From Hyphomicrobium_A sp965243865 (GTDB taxonomy: Bacteria > Pseudomonadota > Alphaproteobacteria > Rhizobiales > Hyphomicrobiaceae): 64,000 bases of DNA. Positions 53,991-61,424 of this stretch are shown here, in pieces. A program made the position numbers and the translations under genes. How positions within the stretch are numbered: the stretch's first letter is position 1; each line of letters begins with the position of its first letter. The stretch is taken from assembly GCF_965243865.1 (NCBI RefSeq), contig NZ_OZ251603.1, positions 558,001 through 622,000 of the forward strand, in the 5' to 3' direction. The notes under the pieces were generated by a model, which made no database searches, had not been told where the DNA came from, and saw nothing but the letters and a program-made list of their open reading frames with translations.

Positions 53991-54425
53991 TCAGCTCGCC
54001 GAGCTCAGCATGCCGGGGAAATCCCGCCGCTTCAGCGCGATGCTCTCCAGAGTATGCCTGTCAAGCTCGGCCAAAAAAGCGCCGAGCGCTGAGCGAAGCA
54101 CGCCTTGCAGCTTGCAGCGCTGCGTGATGATGCACTGATTGCCAGTGCTGAAACACTCAACCAGTGCGAAATCAGGCTCGGTTGCGCGGACGACGTCGCC
54201 TAGATTGATCTCGGAGGCCGCCTTCGCCAATCGCAATCCGCCGTAACGGCCCCGAACGGCGGTCAGGTAGCCGGCACGGGTCAGCGTATTCACGACCTTC
54301 ATCAGGTGCGACCGCGAGATTGCGTACGCGTCAGCCATCTCCTCGATGGTGACAAGTCGATCGCCCGCTGCATGAGCAAACATCAGCACGCGCAAGGCGT
54401 AGTCAGAGAACCGGGTGAGCTGCAT
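53991..54425 (-). CDS. nsrR: NsrR, nitric-oxide-sensing Rrf2 repressor
   Basis: This 144-residue Rrf2-family protein has a winged helix at the N-terminus (MQLTRFSDYALRVLMF; SRSHLMKVVNTLTRAGYLTAVRGRYGG) and three conserved Cys at 91, 98 and 104 that hold an iron-sulfur cluster in NsrR. NO destroys the cluster and lifts repression. It is divergent from the operon starting at 54542, whose ferredoxin, YeaR-like and globin genes fit an NO-stress set. IscR is the family alternative, but the Cys spacing and neighbours favour NsrR. Confidence 0.88.
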   Translation of the reverse strand: MQLTRFSDYALRVLMFAHAAGDRLVTIEEMADAYAISRSHLMKVVNTLTRAGYLTAVRGRYGGLRLAKAASEINLGDVVRATEPDFALVECFSTGNQCIITQRCKLQGVLRSALGAFLAELDRHTLESIALKRRDFPGMLSSAS

Positions 54426-54541
54426 CCAATTGCCTCACGGTTTATTGATGCACGCTATATGGACATGCTAAAAGATACATTCTAGATGCTTGTTTAGAAG
54501 GAGGTTCGCTCCTCGAACCTCGAACACTAAGGAGGATCGGC
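54426..54541. promoter_or_regulatory. nsrR divergent control region with candidate NsrR-type site
   Basis: The 116-base gap is AT-richer than its surroundings. An imperfect dyad AAGATACATTCTAGATGCTT (54471-54490) loosely resembles NsrR sites (AAGATG-type half-sites) and lies between the two start codons. Only AAG/CTT and a few inner bases are symmetric, so the assignment is tentative. Confidence 0.35.
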
Positions 54542-54811
54542 ATGTTCAGACTCATCGCATGCACCGCTGCACTTTCGCTCGCCGCTTTGTCGCCGGCCTT
54601 CGCGGAGGCCGCACCTGACCTTACCTTGGTCAAGGTGCAGGCATCCGCCCTGGTGCCCGTTAAGACCTCCGATCGCACGCCCGACAATGCTCATCCTGAT
54701 CGCACGCCCGGCGCGAGCATTACCGGGGCGGCCGGCACCGAGGTGGCGCGGACCCCGTTCGGGACGTCCGATCGGACCCCGGAAAATCACTACACCCACC
54801 CCTCGAACTGA
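54542..54811 (+). CDS. Small secreted protein with DRTP repeats
   Basis: This 89-residue protein has a clear signal peptide (cleavage near AFAEA, residue 23). The mature part carries the motif DRTP three times, twice as TSDRTP (residues 42-47 and 75-80) and once at 53-56, with nearby His/Asn-rich segments (NAHP, ENHYTHP). It has no Cys and no known family. A strong AAGGAGG lies five bases before the ATG. It is first in a co-directional series divergent from nsrR, so NO-responsive expression is likely. The His residues could bind metal, but this is speculative. Confidence 0.75.
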   Translation: MFRLIACTAALSLAALSPAFAEAAPDLTLVKVQASALVPVKTSDRTPDNAHPDRTPGASITGAAGTEVARTPFGTSDRTPENHYTHPSN

Positions 54812-54847
54812 CAAATCTCGCTCAATCCGACTGATAGGAGGTGACCG

Positions 54848-55288
54848 ATGTCACATCTACAAGAACCAAGGCCTGGCATCGGGCACAACGCTCCCTCAGC
54901 GGACAGCGAGCGGGCCGGCCGCGAGGGCGCTGTCGATTACGACGACGGCCTCCTCGCGGTCGCGGGCCCGATCATGATGCTGGCTTACGCGGGCGCCCTG
55001 GGCGTGGCTGCATTCACCTTCTTCGGTAGCGGCGATGCCTTGTTTGCCGTCGTCATCAGCATCGGATTCGCACTGACCTTTTTTCTCGTCCCGCTCCTCA
55101 TGCGCCGCGTGAGAGCTGCACGCGATCAACGCTGGCAGCGCGATACAGCGCACAGAACAAGCGCAATGGTTGACCTATGGACCGGACCCATCCGTCGCTG
55201 GGAAGGCGTAGCGCAAATTATCAGCGTCCCCCTCGCGGTCCTATTCGGCTTTACCGCACTCGCCGTGATCTGGACCGTGACGGCCTAG
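54848..55288 (+). CDS. Small inner-membrane protein, three predicted helices
   Basis: This 146-residue protein has a hydrophilic N-terminus (residues 1-35), two adjacent hydrophobic segments (about 36-58 and 62-85), a basic loop (RRVRAARDQRWQRD) and a third helix near the end. A strong TAGGAGG precedes the ATG. No family recognised. It lies 36 bases after the DRTP protein gene and 33 bases before the next, consistent with an operon. Confidence 0.75.
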   Translation: MSHLQEPRPGIGHNAPSADSERAGREGAVDYDDGLLAVAGPIMMLAYAGALGVAAFTFFGSGDALFAVVISIGFALTFFLVPLLMRRVRAARDQRWQRDTAHRTSAMVDLWTGPIRRWEGVAQIISVPLAVLFGFTALAVIWTVTA

Positions 55289-55321
55289 CTGCCGTGGACA
55301 GCACATACATAGGAGGATGAC

Positions 55322-55963
55322 ATGATAGAGAGGCAGAACCGCGCCGAATTGCATCTGCTGGCACTGACGTCATGCCTGGTCCTACTATCGGCGACTAACG
55401 GCAACGCGGAGCAACGCTACGTCGCCAAGCTGCAGCCCCTCAATGCGGCTAAAATCGGAACCTCCACAAGCGGAAACGCCGACCTTGAGGTGGCCGATGG
55501 CAAGCTGACTGTCTCCATCGATCTTGCAGGCCTCACGCCGGGCCTGATGCACTTGCAGCACTTTCACGGATTCCCCAATGGCAAGGATGCGAGCTGTCCA
55601 ACTGCCAAGGAGGATACGAACGGGGATGGCTATATCGATCTGATCGAGACGGAGGCTGTCGCGGGGACAACCATGCTGCCGTTCCACAAGCATCCGGTCA
55701 CGCTCGAGATCCCCAACGACACCTATCCCGTCGCAGATGACAAGGGCGTCGCTAGCTACAGGCATTCCGACCAGGTCGACGAACTCGAGAAGGCCTTGCA
55801 GGAGAAGTTTCAGGCGCCGGTTCTCGATCTCGGCAAGCGGGTGATCTTCGTGCATGGCGTCGCAAGCGACGCGAAACTTCCCGCGTCGGTGAAGTCGCTG
55901 CCCGGCGTACCGGCGCAAGTCACGATCCCCGTGGCATGCGGCAAGATCGAAGTGGTGAAATAG
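55322..55963 (+). CDS. Periplasmic CHRD-like protein with an EF-hand loop
   Basis: This 213-residue protein has a signal peptide ending near GNAE. The mature part has a CHRD-like beta pattern with a His cluster (MHLQHFHGF, His 77, 80 and 82; later FHKHP). A canonical EF-hand loop DTNGDGYIDLIE at residues 98-109 has Asp, Asn, Asp, Asp, Glu at positions 1, 3, 5, 9 and 12. Calcium binding is therefore likely; the His cluster may bind copper or another metal. It has an AGGAGG Shine-Dalgarno and belongs to the nsrR-divergent series. Function unknown. Confidence 0.78.
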   Translation: MIERQNRAELHLLALTSCLVLLSATNGNAEQRYVAKLQPLNAAKIGTSTSGNADLEVADGKLTVSIDLAGLTPGLMHLQHFHGFPNGKDASCPTAKEDTNGDGYIDLIETEAVAGTTMLPFHKHPVTLEIPNDTYPVADDKGVASYRHSDQVDELEKALQEKFQAPVLDLGKRVIFVHGVASDAKLPASVKSLPGVPAQVTIPVACGKIEVVK

Positions 55964-55983
55964 CGGAGCGCTGGTGTCAGCCG

Positions 55984-56331
55984 ATGACCTACGTCGTCAC
56001 CGAGAATTGCATCAAATGCAAATATACCGATTGCGTCGAGGTCTGCCCCGTCGACTGCTTCTATGAAGGCGAGAACATGCTCGTCATCCATCCCGACGAG
56101 TGCATTGATTGCGGCGTCTGCGTTCCCGAATGCCCCGCTGAAGCCATCGTCCCCGACAGCGACCCCGGGGCGACGGTCGCCTGGCTGGAACTCAATCGCG
56201 AGTATTCGACCAAGTGGCCGAACATCACCGGAAAGAAGCTTCCGCTTGCGGACGCGGATGCGCAGAACGGATTGCCAGGCAAGTTGGCCGACTTCTCGCC
56301 GCACCCAGCCAAGGTTGAGGTGGCGACATGA
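55984..56331 (+). CDS. fdxA: Seven-iron ferredoxin (FdxA type)
   Basis: The start is the ATG at 55984 (MTYVVTENCIKCKYTDCVEVCPVDCF), 20 bases after the preceding stop. The 115-residue protein has the [3Fe-4S]/[4Fe-4S] pattern C-x7-C-x3-CP and CIDCGVCVPECP, as in Azotobacter FdI and alphaproteobacterial FdxA. It is a cytoplasmic low-potential electron carrier. It overlaps the next start by four bases (ATGA). Confidence 0.94.
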   Translation: MTYVVTENCIKCKYTDCVEVCPVDCFYEGENMLVIHPDECIDCGVCVPECPAEAIVPDSDPGATVAWLELNREYSTKWPNITGKKLPLADADAQNGLPGKLADFSPHPAKVEVAT

Positions 56332-56639
56332 CATCTGCAAGCATAGCGGCGTCCCTACCACCCGGCCTAAGGCACTATAAGACGTCGCCCGAGTTCACGG
56401 CTATGACCGTCCCCCAATCGCTGCTGAGCGCGCACCGCACCAAAGCGGGGGTCTGGGGTCTGCTGCGAGTGACGCAAGGCAGGCTGCGGTACTGCATCGA
56501 CGCTGTCCCTCCAAAGGCGCTCGTGATCGAACAGGGAAGCACGGCGGTCATCGACCCAGAGGCGCTGCACCACGTCGAACTGCTTGATGCGGAGACGAGG
56601 TTTCTGATCGAATTCCATCGCCGGGCGGAGGCCAAATGA
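56328..56639 (+). CDS. YeaR/TehB-like (DUF1971) protein
   Basis: This 103-residue single-domain cupin-like protein has the DUF1971 pattern: LPPGLRHYKTSPEFTAMTVPQSLLSAHRTKAGVWGLLRV, and IDPEALHHVELLDAETRFLIEFHR. The enterobacterial YeaR is induced by nitrate and NO and is under NsrR control. It is translationally coupled to fdxA. It fits the NO-stress set. Confidence 0.88.
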   Translation: MTSASIAASLPPGLRHYKTSPEFTAMTVPQSLLSAHRTKAGVWGLLRVTQGRLRYCIDAVPPKALVIEQGSTAVIDPEALHHVELLDAETRFLIEFHRRAEAK

Positions 56640-56658
56640 GCAAGGCAAAGGTCAGCCG

Positions 56659-57099
56659 ATGACGCGCGATCCGCACCCCAAGGCACCGGGCCTCGAAGCG
56701 GGCGTAACCGAACCGATGATCCGCGATCTGGTGCATGAGTTCTACGCGCGTGTGCGCCAGGATGCTTTGCTCGGTCCCATCTTCAATTCCGCGATCGAAG
56801 ATTGGGACGCGCATCTGGACAAGCTGTGCGCCTTCTGGTCGTCCGTGACACTGATGACGGGCCGCTACAAGGGCACGCCAATGAAGGCGCATGCCGAAAT
56901 CCCACAAATAACTCCGGAGCATTTCAGGCAATGGCTCGCGCTGTTCCGGGCGACGGCCGCGGTGGTCTGCCCGCCTGGCGCTGCCGCGCTCTTTGCCGAT
57001 AGGGCCGAGCGGATCGCCGAGTCGCTGCAAATGGGCATCGCGATCCACCGCGGGGCGTCCCCTGCGGTACGGTCGGGCGACCATAGCGTTTCGCGATGA
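56659..57099 (+). CDS. Group III truncated haemoglobin
   Basis: This 146-residue protein has the group III pattern: EPMIRDLVHEFYARVRQDALLGPIFNSAIEDWDAHLDKLCAFWSSVTLMTGRYKGTPMKAHAEI (proximal His in KAH) and FRQWLALFRATA. Such globins bind O2 and NO, and may act in nitrosative stress protection. It is the last gene of the series begun at 54542, and 116 bases separate it from the next gene. Confidence 0.92.
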   Translation: MTRDPHPKAPGLEAGVTEPMIRDLVHEFYARVRQDALLGPIFNSAIEDWDAHLDKLCAFWSSVTLMTGRYKGTPMKAHAEIPQITPEHFRQWLALFRATAAVVCPPGAAALFADRAERIAESLQMGIAIHRGASPAVRSGDHSVSR

Positions 57100-57215
57100 G
57101 GCCACGGCTGGCCGCAATCAGAGATCACGGCTATCGAACCATAGAACGATCCCATGCCGATTGATGAAAATTTCGCGGTATGCTTGGCGGTCGAACCACG
57201 GCGTCGGACAGGTCC

Positions 57216-58424
57216 ATGAACAAGAAAAAAGATCCGCGAACAATCGCGGTGAATGCGGGCATCGCCACCGACAAGGCTTTCGGCGCGGTGACGCCGCCGG
57301 TCTACCTGTCGACCACCTACTCGTTCGAAGGCTACGAACGCCCGCGTGCCCATGACTATTCGCGAACGGCAAACCCCAGCCGCGATCTTCTTGCAAGCAC
57401 TTTGGCCGAACTCGAGGGCGGCGCGGGAGCGGTGGTCGTTTCGTCAGGAATGGCCGCGGTCGACCTGGTGCTGAGCCTCCTTGGTCCGAACGACCTCATC
57501 GTGGCACCGCACGATTGCTATGGCGGAACCCATCGCTTGCTCTCGCTGCGGCGTGATCGCAAGCAGTTTGATGTGCTTTTCGTCAACCAGAACGACACCA
57601 AGGCATTAGCGGAGGCACTGGAGCAGTTTCCTGCCCTGCTCCTGATCGAAACGCCGAGCAACCCGCTCATGCGCGTCGTCGACATCCAGTCGATTGTGGA
57701 ACGCGCCAAGGCGGCGGGCACGAAGGTTGCCGTTGACAACACCTTCTTGTCGCCGGCGCTGCAGCGCCCGATGCAATTAGGCGCGGACTTCGTCATCCAC
57801 TCGACGACCAAGTACCTCAATGGCCATTCGGACGTGGTCGGTGGTGCCGTCATTGCGGCCGACAAGGCTGATGCGGAGACCCTGGCGGCCTGGGCCAACG
57901 TCTGCGGTGTGACCGCCTCGCCGTTCGATTGCTACCTGACCTTGCGGGGACTGCGCACCTTATTTCCGCGCGTCGAACGCCAGCAGATCACGGCGGCAAA
58001 GATCGCTGAGTATTTGCACGCTCATCCTGCCGTCGCCGCTGTTCATTACCCTGGGCTTGCCTCACACCCTGGACACGCGCTGGCCAGCTCGCAGCAGTCG
58101 GGGTTTGGCGCCATGTTGAGTTTTGAGCTTGCCGGCGGGGTCGGCGCCGTTCGACGTTTCGTCGAAAGCCTGTCCGTATTCACGCTGGCCGAGTCGCTGG
58201 GCGGCATCGAAAGCCTCGTGGCGCATCCAGCGACGATGACGCATCTCGGAATGGGAGCCGAAGCTCGCCGGGTGGCTGGCATTACCGACAGCCTGGTTAG
58301 GCTTTCCGTCGGGCTTGAGGCCGAGTCCGACCTGATCGACGACCTAAAGTGCGCATTAGATGCAAACCACGCCTGCGCTCGCAACGTGCAGCAAAACTCT
58401 AAGACTGATCCGCTCGAACGTTGA
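57216..58424 (+). CDS. metB: Cys/Met-metabolism PLP enzyme, cystathionine gamma-synthase-like
   Basis: The start is the ATG at 57216 (MNKKKDPRTIAVNAG); a frame open to 57180 is less likely. The 402-residue protein has SGMAAVDLVLSLL, an HDCYGGTHRL segment, IETPSNPLMRVVD, DNTFLSPALQRP and the PLP-Lys motif HSTTKYLNGHSDVVGG. Cystathionine gamma-synthase, beta-lyase and gamma-lyase share this fold; the pattern suits gamma-synthase, but the reaction cannot be fixed from sequence alone. It makes or breaks cystathionine in methionine/cysteine metabolism. Confidence 0.85.
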   Translation: MNKKKDPRTIAVNAGIATDKAFGAVTPPVYLSTTYSFEGYERPRAHDYSRTANPSRDLLASTLAELEGGAGAVVVSSGMAAVDLVLSLLGPNDLIVAPHDCYGGTHRLLSLRRDRKQFDVLFVNQNDTKALAEALEQFPALLLIETPSNPLMRVVDIQSIVERAKAAGTKVAVDNTFLSPALQRPMQLGADFVIHSTTKYLNGHSDVVGGAVIAADKADAETLAAWANVCGVTASPFDCYLTLRGLRTLFPRVERQQITAAKIAEYLHAHPAVAAVHYPGLASHPGHALASSQQSGFGAMLSFELAGGVGAVRRFVESLSVFTLAESLGGIESLVAHPATMTHLGMGAEARRVAGITDSLVRLSVGLEAESDLIDDLKCALDANHACARNVQQNSKTDPLER

Positions 58425-58509
58425 CGTCTCAAAGCTAATAGATGCCGTGGTGAGCTATTGGCCCTCGTCGCGAACGAACGGTCTTAACTGTAGCTAGTTG
58501 GAGCATGCC

Positions 58510-58896
58510 GTGGGTAACGAACGTCGTCACGCAACCGAGGACACGGCGCGGCCGATGACTGTTGTTGCGTACTATTGGCGAGGCGAAGGGCCGCTTTGGA
58601 AGATCTACTGGCTATACGGCGTACTCCTGAGCTTGGGGCTCGCAGTTGTCATAGCAGCGGCTGGATTAGAACATTGGGTCGCTCTGCCCGGTCTAATTGC
58701 AGTGCTGATTGCCCTCGCGACCTATACGGCCTGGGTCCTCGTCAGCGTTTGGCGCTGCGCTGAGAACGTTGAGGGACGTCCATTCGGTTACCACCCTGAC
58801 TTATGGACCGCGCTGGCGCGTACGGCTACCGTCGCTTGGGCGATCAACGAGGTTGCCCTTTCAATCTTGCTGATTCAGATGAGCGTGGCCAATTGA
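58510..58896 (+). CDS. Small membrane protein of unknown function
   Basis: The start is the GTG at 58510 with GGAG six bases upstream; an ATG at 58555 is an alternative. About 128 residues, with two or three hydrophobic segments (YWLYGVLLSLGLAVVIAAAGL, LPGLIAVLIALATYTAWVLVSVW and a C-terminal helix) and a WRCAENVEGRPFGYHPDLW loop. It has no known family. A 228-base gap without visible features follows. Confidence 0.65.
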   Translation: MGNERRHATEDTARPMTVVAYYWRGEGPLWKIYWLYGVLLSLGLAVVIAAAGLEHWVALPGLIAVLIALATYTAWVLVSVWRCAENVEGRPFGYHPDLWTALARTATVAWAINEVALSILLIQMSVAN

Positions 58897-59124
58897 TGTG
58901 GCATCGTGTTCTTGCAGCAGCTCTGCGGTCAAACGCGATGTCGAGGAGTCAAGCAGTCAAGTTCATGGGCGAAGGCACCCGCGATGTCCCAAGCTAGCCA
59001 AACGATAAAGTGGGAATGCCCCGGCGATCGCAGTGATGGCATGAGCCCAGCAGGCCGGCGACGACCCCCTGGAAATCGCGCACCATCACCTGCAGATCCA
59101 GTTTTGCGACGCTGCAGCTGACCA

Positions 59125-59586
59125 ATGGATGATTTCACCATCGCCCGGGCCATCCATGTCGTCGCGGTCCTCTTCTGGATCGGCGGCGTCGCCTTTGTCA
59201 CGACGGTGGTGATGCCCTCGATCCGCGACGGATCTCCGCCGGAGAAGAGGTTAGCCGCTTTTCACCGGGTCGAAGGGCGGTTCGCGTGGCAAGCCCGGAT
59301 CTGGGTGGCCCTCGCAGGCGTTAGCGGCTTCTGGATGGTTTACCGAGCCGATCTGTGGAGCCGCTACGCCGATCCCCGTTTCTGGTGGATGCACGCGATG
59401 CTGCTCGTTTGGCTATTGTTCGCGACGATGCTCTTCGTGGTCGAACCTCTGTTCCTGCATCGCCGAATGGCCAGCTCCCCCGGTCCAGCTGATTTCAGGC
59501 GGATGGAGTGGGTACACACGCTGCTGCTTCTGTTGAGCCTTATTGCGCTGGTCGGTGCGATTGGTGGCAGTCACGGACTTCTCTAA
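59125..59586 (+). CDS. CopD-like four-helix membrane protein
   Basis: This 153-residue protein has four hydrophobic segments. The first carries RAIHVVAVLFWIGGVAFVTTVVMP, a pattern of CopD-like and haem-binding-type small membrane proteins; His also occurs near helix 3 (WWMHAMLLVW) and helix 4 (WVHTLLLL). It could bind haem or copper. The start at 59125 has no strong Shine-Dalgarno. It precedes the ECF sigma gene by 195 bases. Confidence 0.65.
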   Translation: MDDFTIARAIHVVAVLFWIGGVAFVTTVVMPSIRDGSPPEKRLAAFHRVEGRFAWQARIWVALAGVSGFWMVYRADLWSRYADPRFWWMHAMLLVWLLFATMLFVVEPLFLHRRMASSPGPADFRRMEWVHTLLLLLSLIALVGAIGGSHGLL

Positions 59587-59720
59587 GGCGAGAAGACATG
59601 CGGCGCGAGACGCGTTGACAAGGCTTGGGAGCGCAATCTGGGTGAAAATCAGCCGGCTTCTCGGAAGCGTCGCAACCGCACTCTACGCGTATGAAATGGG
59701 TCGAAGTCGCGCCCTAAAGC

Positions 59721-59750
59721 GGAACCTTTAGAACGTTCCTGCATCCAATC
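59721..59750 (+). promoter_or_regulatory. Putative ECF promoter, copy 1 (upstream of the ECF sigma gene)
   Basis: GGAAC (59721-59725), 14 bases, then TGCATCCAATC (59740-59750). The same two blocks with the same spacing recur upstream of the DUF4142 gene. GGAAC is the usual -35 of ECF factors, and the second block would be the -10 region. Transcription would begin near 59755, after the GTG at 59752, which supports the ATG at 59782 as start and suggests autoregulation. Confidence 0.65.
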
Positions 59751-59781
59751 GTTGGTGTGTAGTCATATACAGAGCCCTTCG

Positions 59782-60465
59782 ATGACTGAGTACCAGATCG
59801 ACGTAGATTGCTCGACGGAGGGCGAACTCGTCCGCCGGGCCGTGCGGAAAGAGGAAGGTGCTATTCGCACCATCATCCAGACGCACAATCGACGCTTGTA
59901 TCGCGTCGCGCGCAGCATCGTTCGCGACGACATGGAAGCCGAGGATGTCTTGCAGGAGGCCTACCTGCATGCTTTCGCCAATATCGCCGGATTCCGCGGC
60001 GACTCGCGTTTGTCCACATGGCTGACCCGCATCGTCGCTAACGAGGCCCTGCAGCGGCTGCGGCACCGGTCGGCCAGTGAGCGGCCGCACACCCCTGAGG
60101 CTTCGTACGGAGCACAGGTGATCCCATTCCCCGGAGCCGCGCAGCAATCCAACAACCCGGAGAGCACGATGGCCCAACGAGAAATCTGCCGCCTCGTAGA
60201 GCAAGCGATCGACGCGCTTCCGCAAGAATTCCGCACAGTGCTGGTCGCGCGTGTCCTCGAAGGCATGAGCATCGAGGAGACCGCGGGATTGCTCGACATC
60301 AAGCCAGAGACAGTGAAAACGCGCCTGCATCGTGCGCGACGCCTCCTGAAGGAGTCGCTCGCAGACCACGTCGGTGGCCTTTTCAACGACGTGTTTCCCT
60401 TCGACGGCCAACGCTGCGCGCATTTCACCAATGCCGTCCTGGCCCGTCTCAACGCTTCGAACTAG
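59782..60465 (+). CDS. ECF-family RNA polymerase sigma factor
   Basis: This 227-residue protein starts at the ATG at 59782. Sigma2 is recognised by RSIVRDDMEAEDVLQEAYLHAFANIAGFRGDSRLSTWLTRIVANEALQRLR, and sigma4 by LPQEFRTVLVARVLEGMSIEETAGLLDIKPETVKTRLHRARRLLKE. About 30 extra residues follow sigma4, ending FPFDGQRCAHFTNAVLARL with a Cys-Ala-His motif. Such extensions occur in several ECF groups and may be sensory. No anti-sigma gene is adjacent. Shared promoter-like motifs upstream of this gene and of the next one suggest it controls both. Confidence 0.9.
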   Translation: MTEYQIDVDCSTEGELVRRAVRKEEGAIRTIIQTHNRRLYRVARSIVRDDMEAEDVLQEAYLHAFANIAGFRGDSRLSTWLTRIVANEALQRLRHRSASERPHTPEASYGAQVIPFPGAAQQSNNPESTMAQREICRLVEQAIDALPQEFRTVLVARVLEGMSIEETAGLLDIKPETVKTRLHRARRLLKESLADHVGGLFNDVFPFDGQRCAHFTNAVLARLNASN

Positions 60466-60470
60466 AGTCG

Positions 60471-60500
60471 GGAACTTTATTCGAGGCGCTGCATCCAATC
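60471..60500 (+). promoter_or_regulatory. Putative ECF promoter, copy 2 (upstream of DUF4142 and cupredoxin)
   Basis: GGAAC (60471-60475), 14 bases, TGCATCCAATC (60490-60500), identical in both blocks and in spacing to the motif at 59721. The first bases of the spacer also share a TTTA run. Start of transcription would be near 60505, 48 bases before the DUF4142 ATG. Confidence 0.65.
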
Positions 60501-60552
60501 CTTCGAAAGAGAGCGATCCGAACCTCGGTCGCCAGAAAACGGAGGATAGGAG

Positions 60553-61077
60553 ATGCATTTTCCGATCGGAAGTACAGCAGCAGCATTTTTGTGGGTAGCG
60601 GCCGCATCGACGGGGCAGGCGAGCGACAAGCCAACTGACCCACAGATCGCGCACATCGCCTATACGGCGGGGAATCTCGATATCAAGGCCGCGCAACTCG
60701 CCCTTCAGAAGTCCAAGAGCAAGGATGTTCGCGACTTTGCCGAGAACATGGTCAAGGATCATACGGCGGTAAACGATCAGGCGCTCGCGCTGGTCAAGAA
60801 GCTCAAGGTCACGCCGGAAGACAATGCGACCAGCAAGAGCCTCACCAAAGATGCAGCCGATAAGCGATTGGAACTGGGCAAGCTGTCCGGCGCGGCATTC
60901 GACAAAGCCTACGTCGACAACGAGGTCGTATTCCACAAGACGGTCAATGAGGCGTTGTCGTCCACACTGATCCCGAACGCCAGCAATGCGGAGCTGAAAA
61001 GCTTCCTGCAGACCGGTCTCAAGATATTTCAGGGCCACGAGCAGCATGCCGAGCATCTCGCCGGTCAACTCCACTAA
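60553..61077 (+). CDS. DUF4142 periplasmic protein
   Basis: This 174-residue protein has a signal peptide (ending near GQASD) and the DUF4142 ferritin-like pattern: DPQIAHIAYTAGNLDIKAAQLALQKSKSKDVRDFAENMVKDHTAVNDQALALVKKL, with a second helix pair containing AFDKAYVDNEVVFHKTVNE. The family is often under stress sigma control and of unknown role. A strong GGAGGATAGGAG precedes the ATG. Six bases separate it from the cupredoxin gene. Confidence 0.9.
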   Translation: MHFPIGSTAAAFLWVAAASTGQASDKPTDPQIAHIAYTAGNLDIKAAQLALQKSKSKDVRDFAENMVKDHTAVNDQALALVKKLKVTPEDNATSKSLTKDAADKRLELGKLSGAAFDKAYVDNEVVFHKTVNEALSSTLIPNASNAELKSFLQTGLKIFQGHEQHAEHLAGQLH

Positions 61078-61082
61078 GTCGA

Positions 61083-61424
61083 ATGAGCGTGACGAAGTTG
61101 CCTGGCACTTGCCTTCGCCTAACCGTTGCTTGGTTCATCGCGGTTCTGCTGGCTGCACCATCCTCGGCGGGTGAGATCGTGCGGGTCACGATAAAGGACC
61201 TGGCGTTCTCGCCGGCCCGGACCACCGTAAAGGTTGGCGACACGATCGAATGGGCGAACGGCGACTTCGTCGATCACACGGCGACCGACAAAGGCGGCGC
61301 ATGGGATCTCGCTATTGCTGCCGGCAAGACCGCGCGGCTACCGATCACAACTGCAGGCACGTTTGCCTACTACTGCAAATTTCATCCTGGCATGACGGGG
61401 CGTATCGATGTCGACGCAAAGTGA
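61083..61424 (+). CDS. Type I copper protein (amicyanin/pseudoazurin-like cupredoxin)
   Basis: This 113-residue protein has a signal peptide ending near PSSAG. Copper ligands are visible as H65 (FVDHTATDKG), C98, H101 and M104 (YYCKFHPGM). The short Cys-x2-His-x2-Met loop is that of amicyanin-type proteins. It is a small periplasmic electron carrier; its partner is unknown, but the NosZ or PQQ pathways are possible. Its end overlaps the folE start by 17 bases. Confidence 0.9.
   Translation: MSVTKLPGTCLRLTVAWFIAVLLAAPSSAGEIVRVTIKDLAFSPARTTVKVGDTIEWANGDFVDHTATDKGGAWDLAIAAGKTARLPITTAGTFAYYCKFHPGMTGRIDVDAK

Noticed and set aside
59721..59754. EcfG (general stress) promoter upstream of the ECF gene
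   Set aside because: GGAAC is present, but CGTT is not at 16-17 bases; the shared TGCATCC block fits better.
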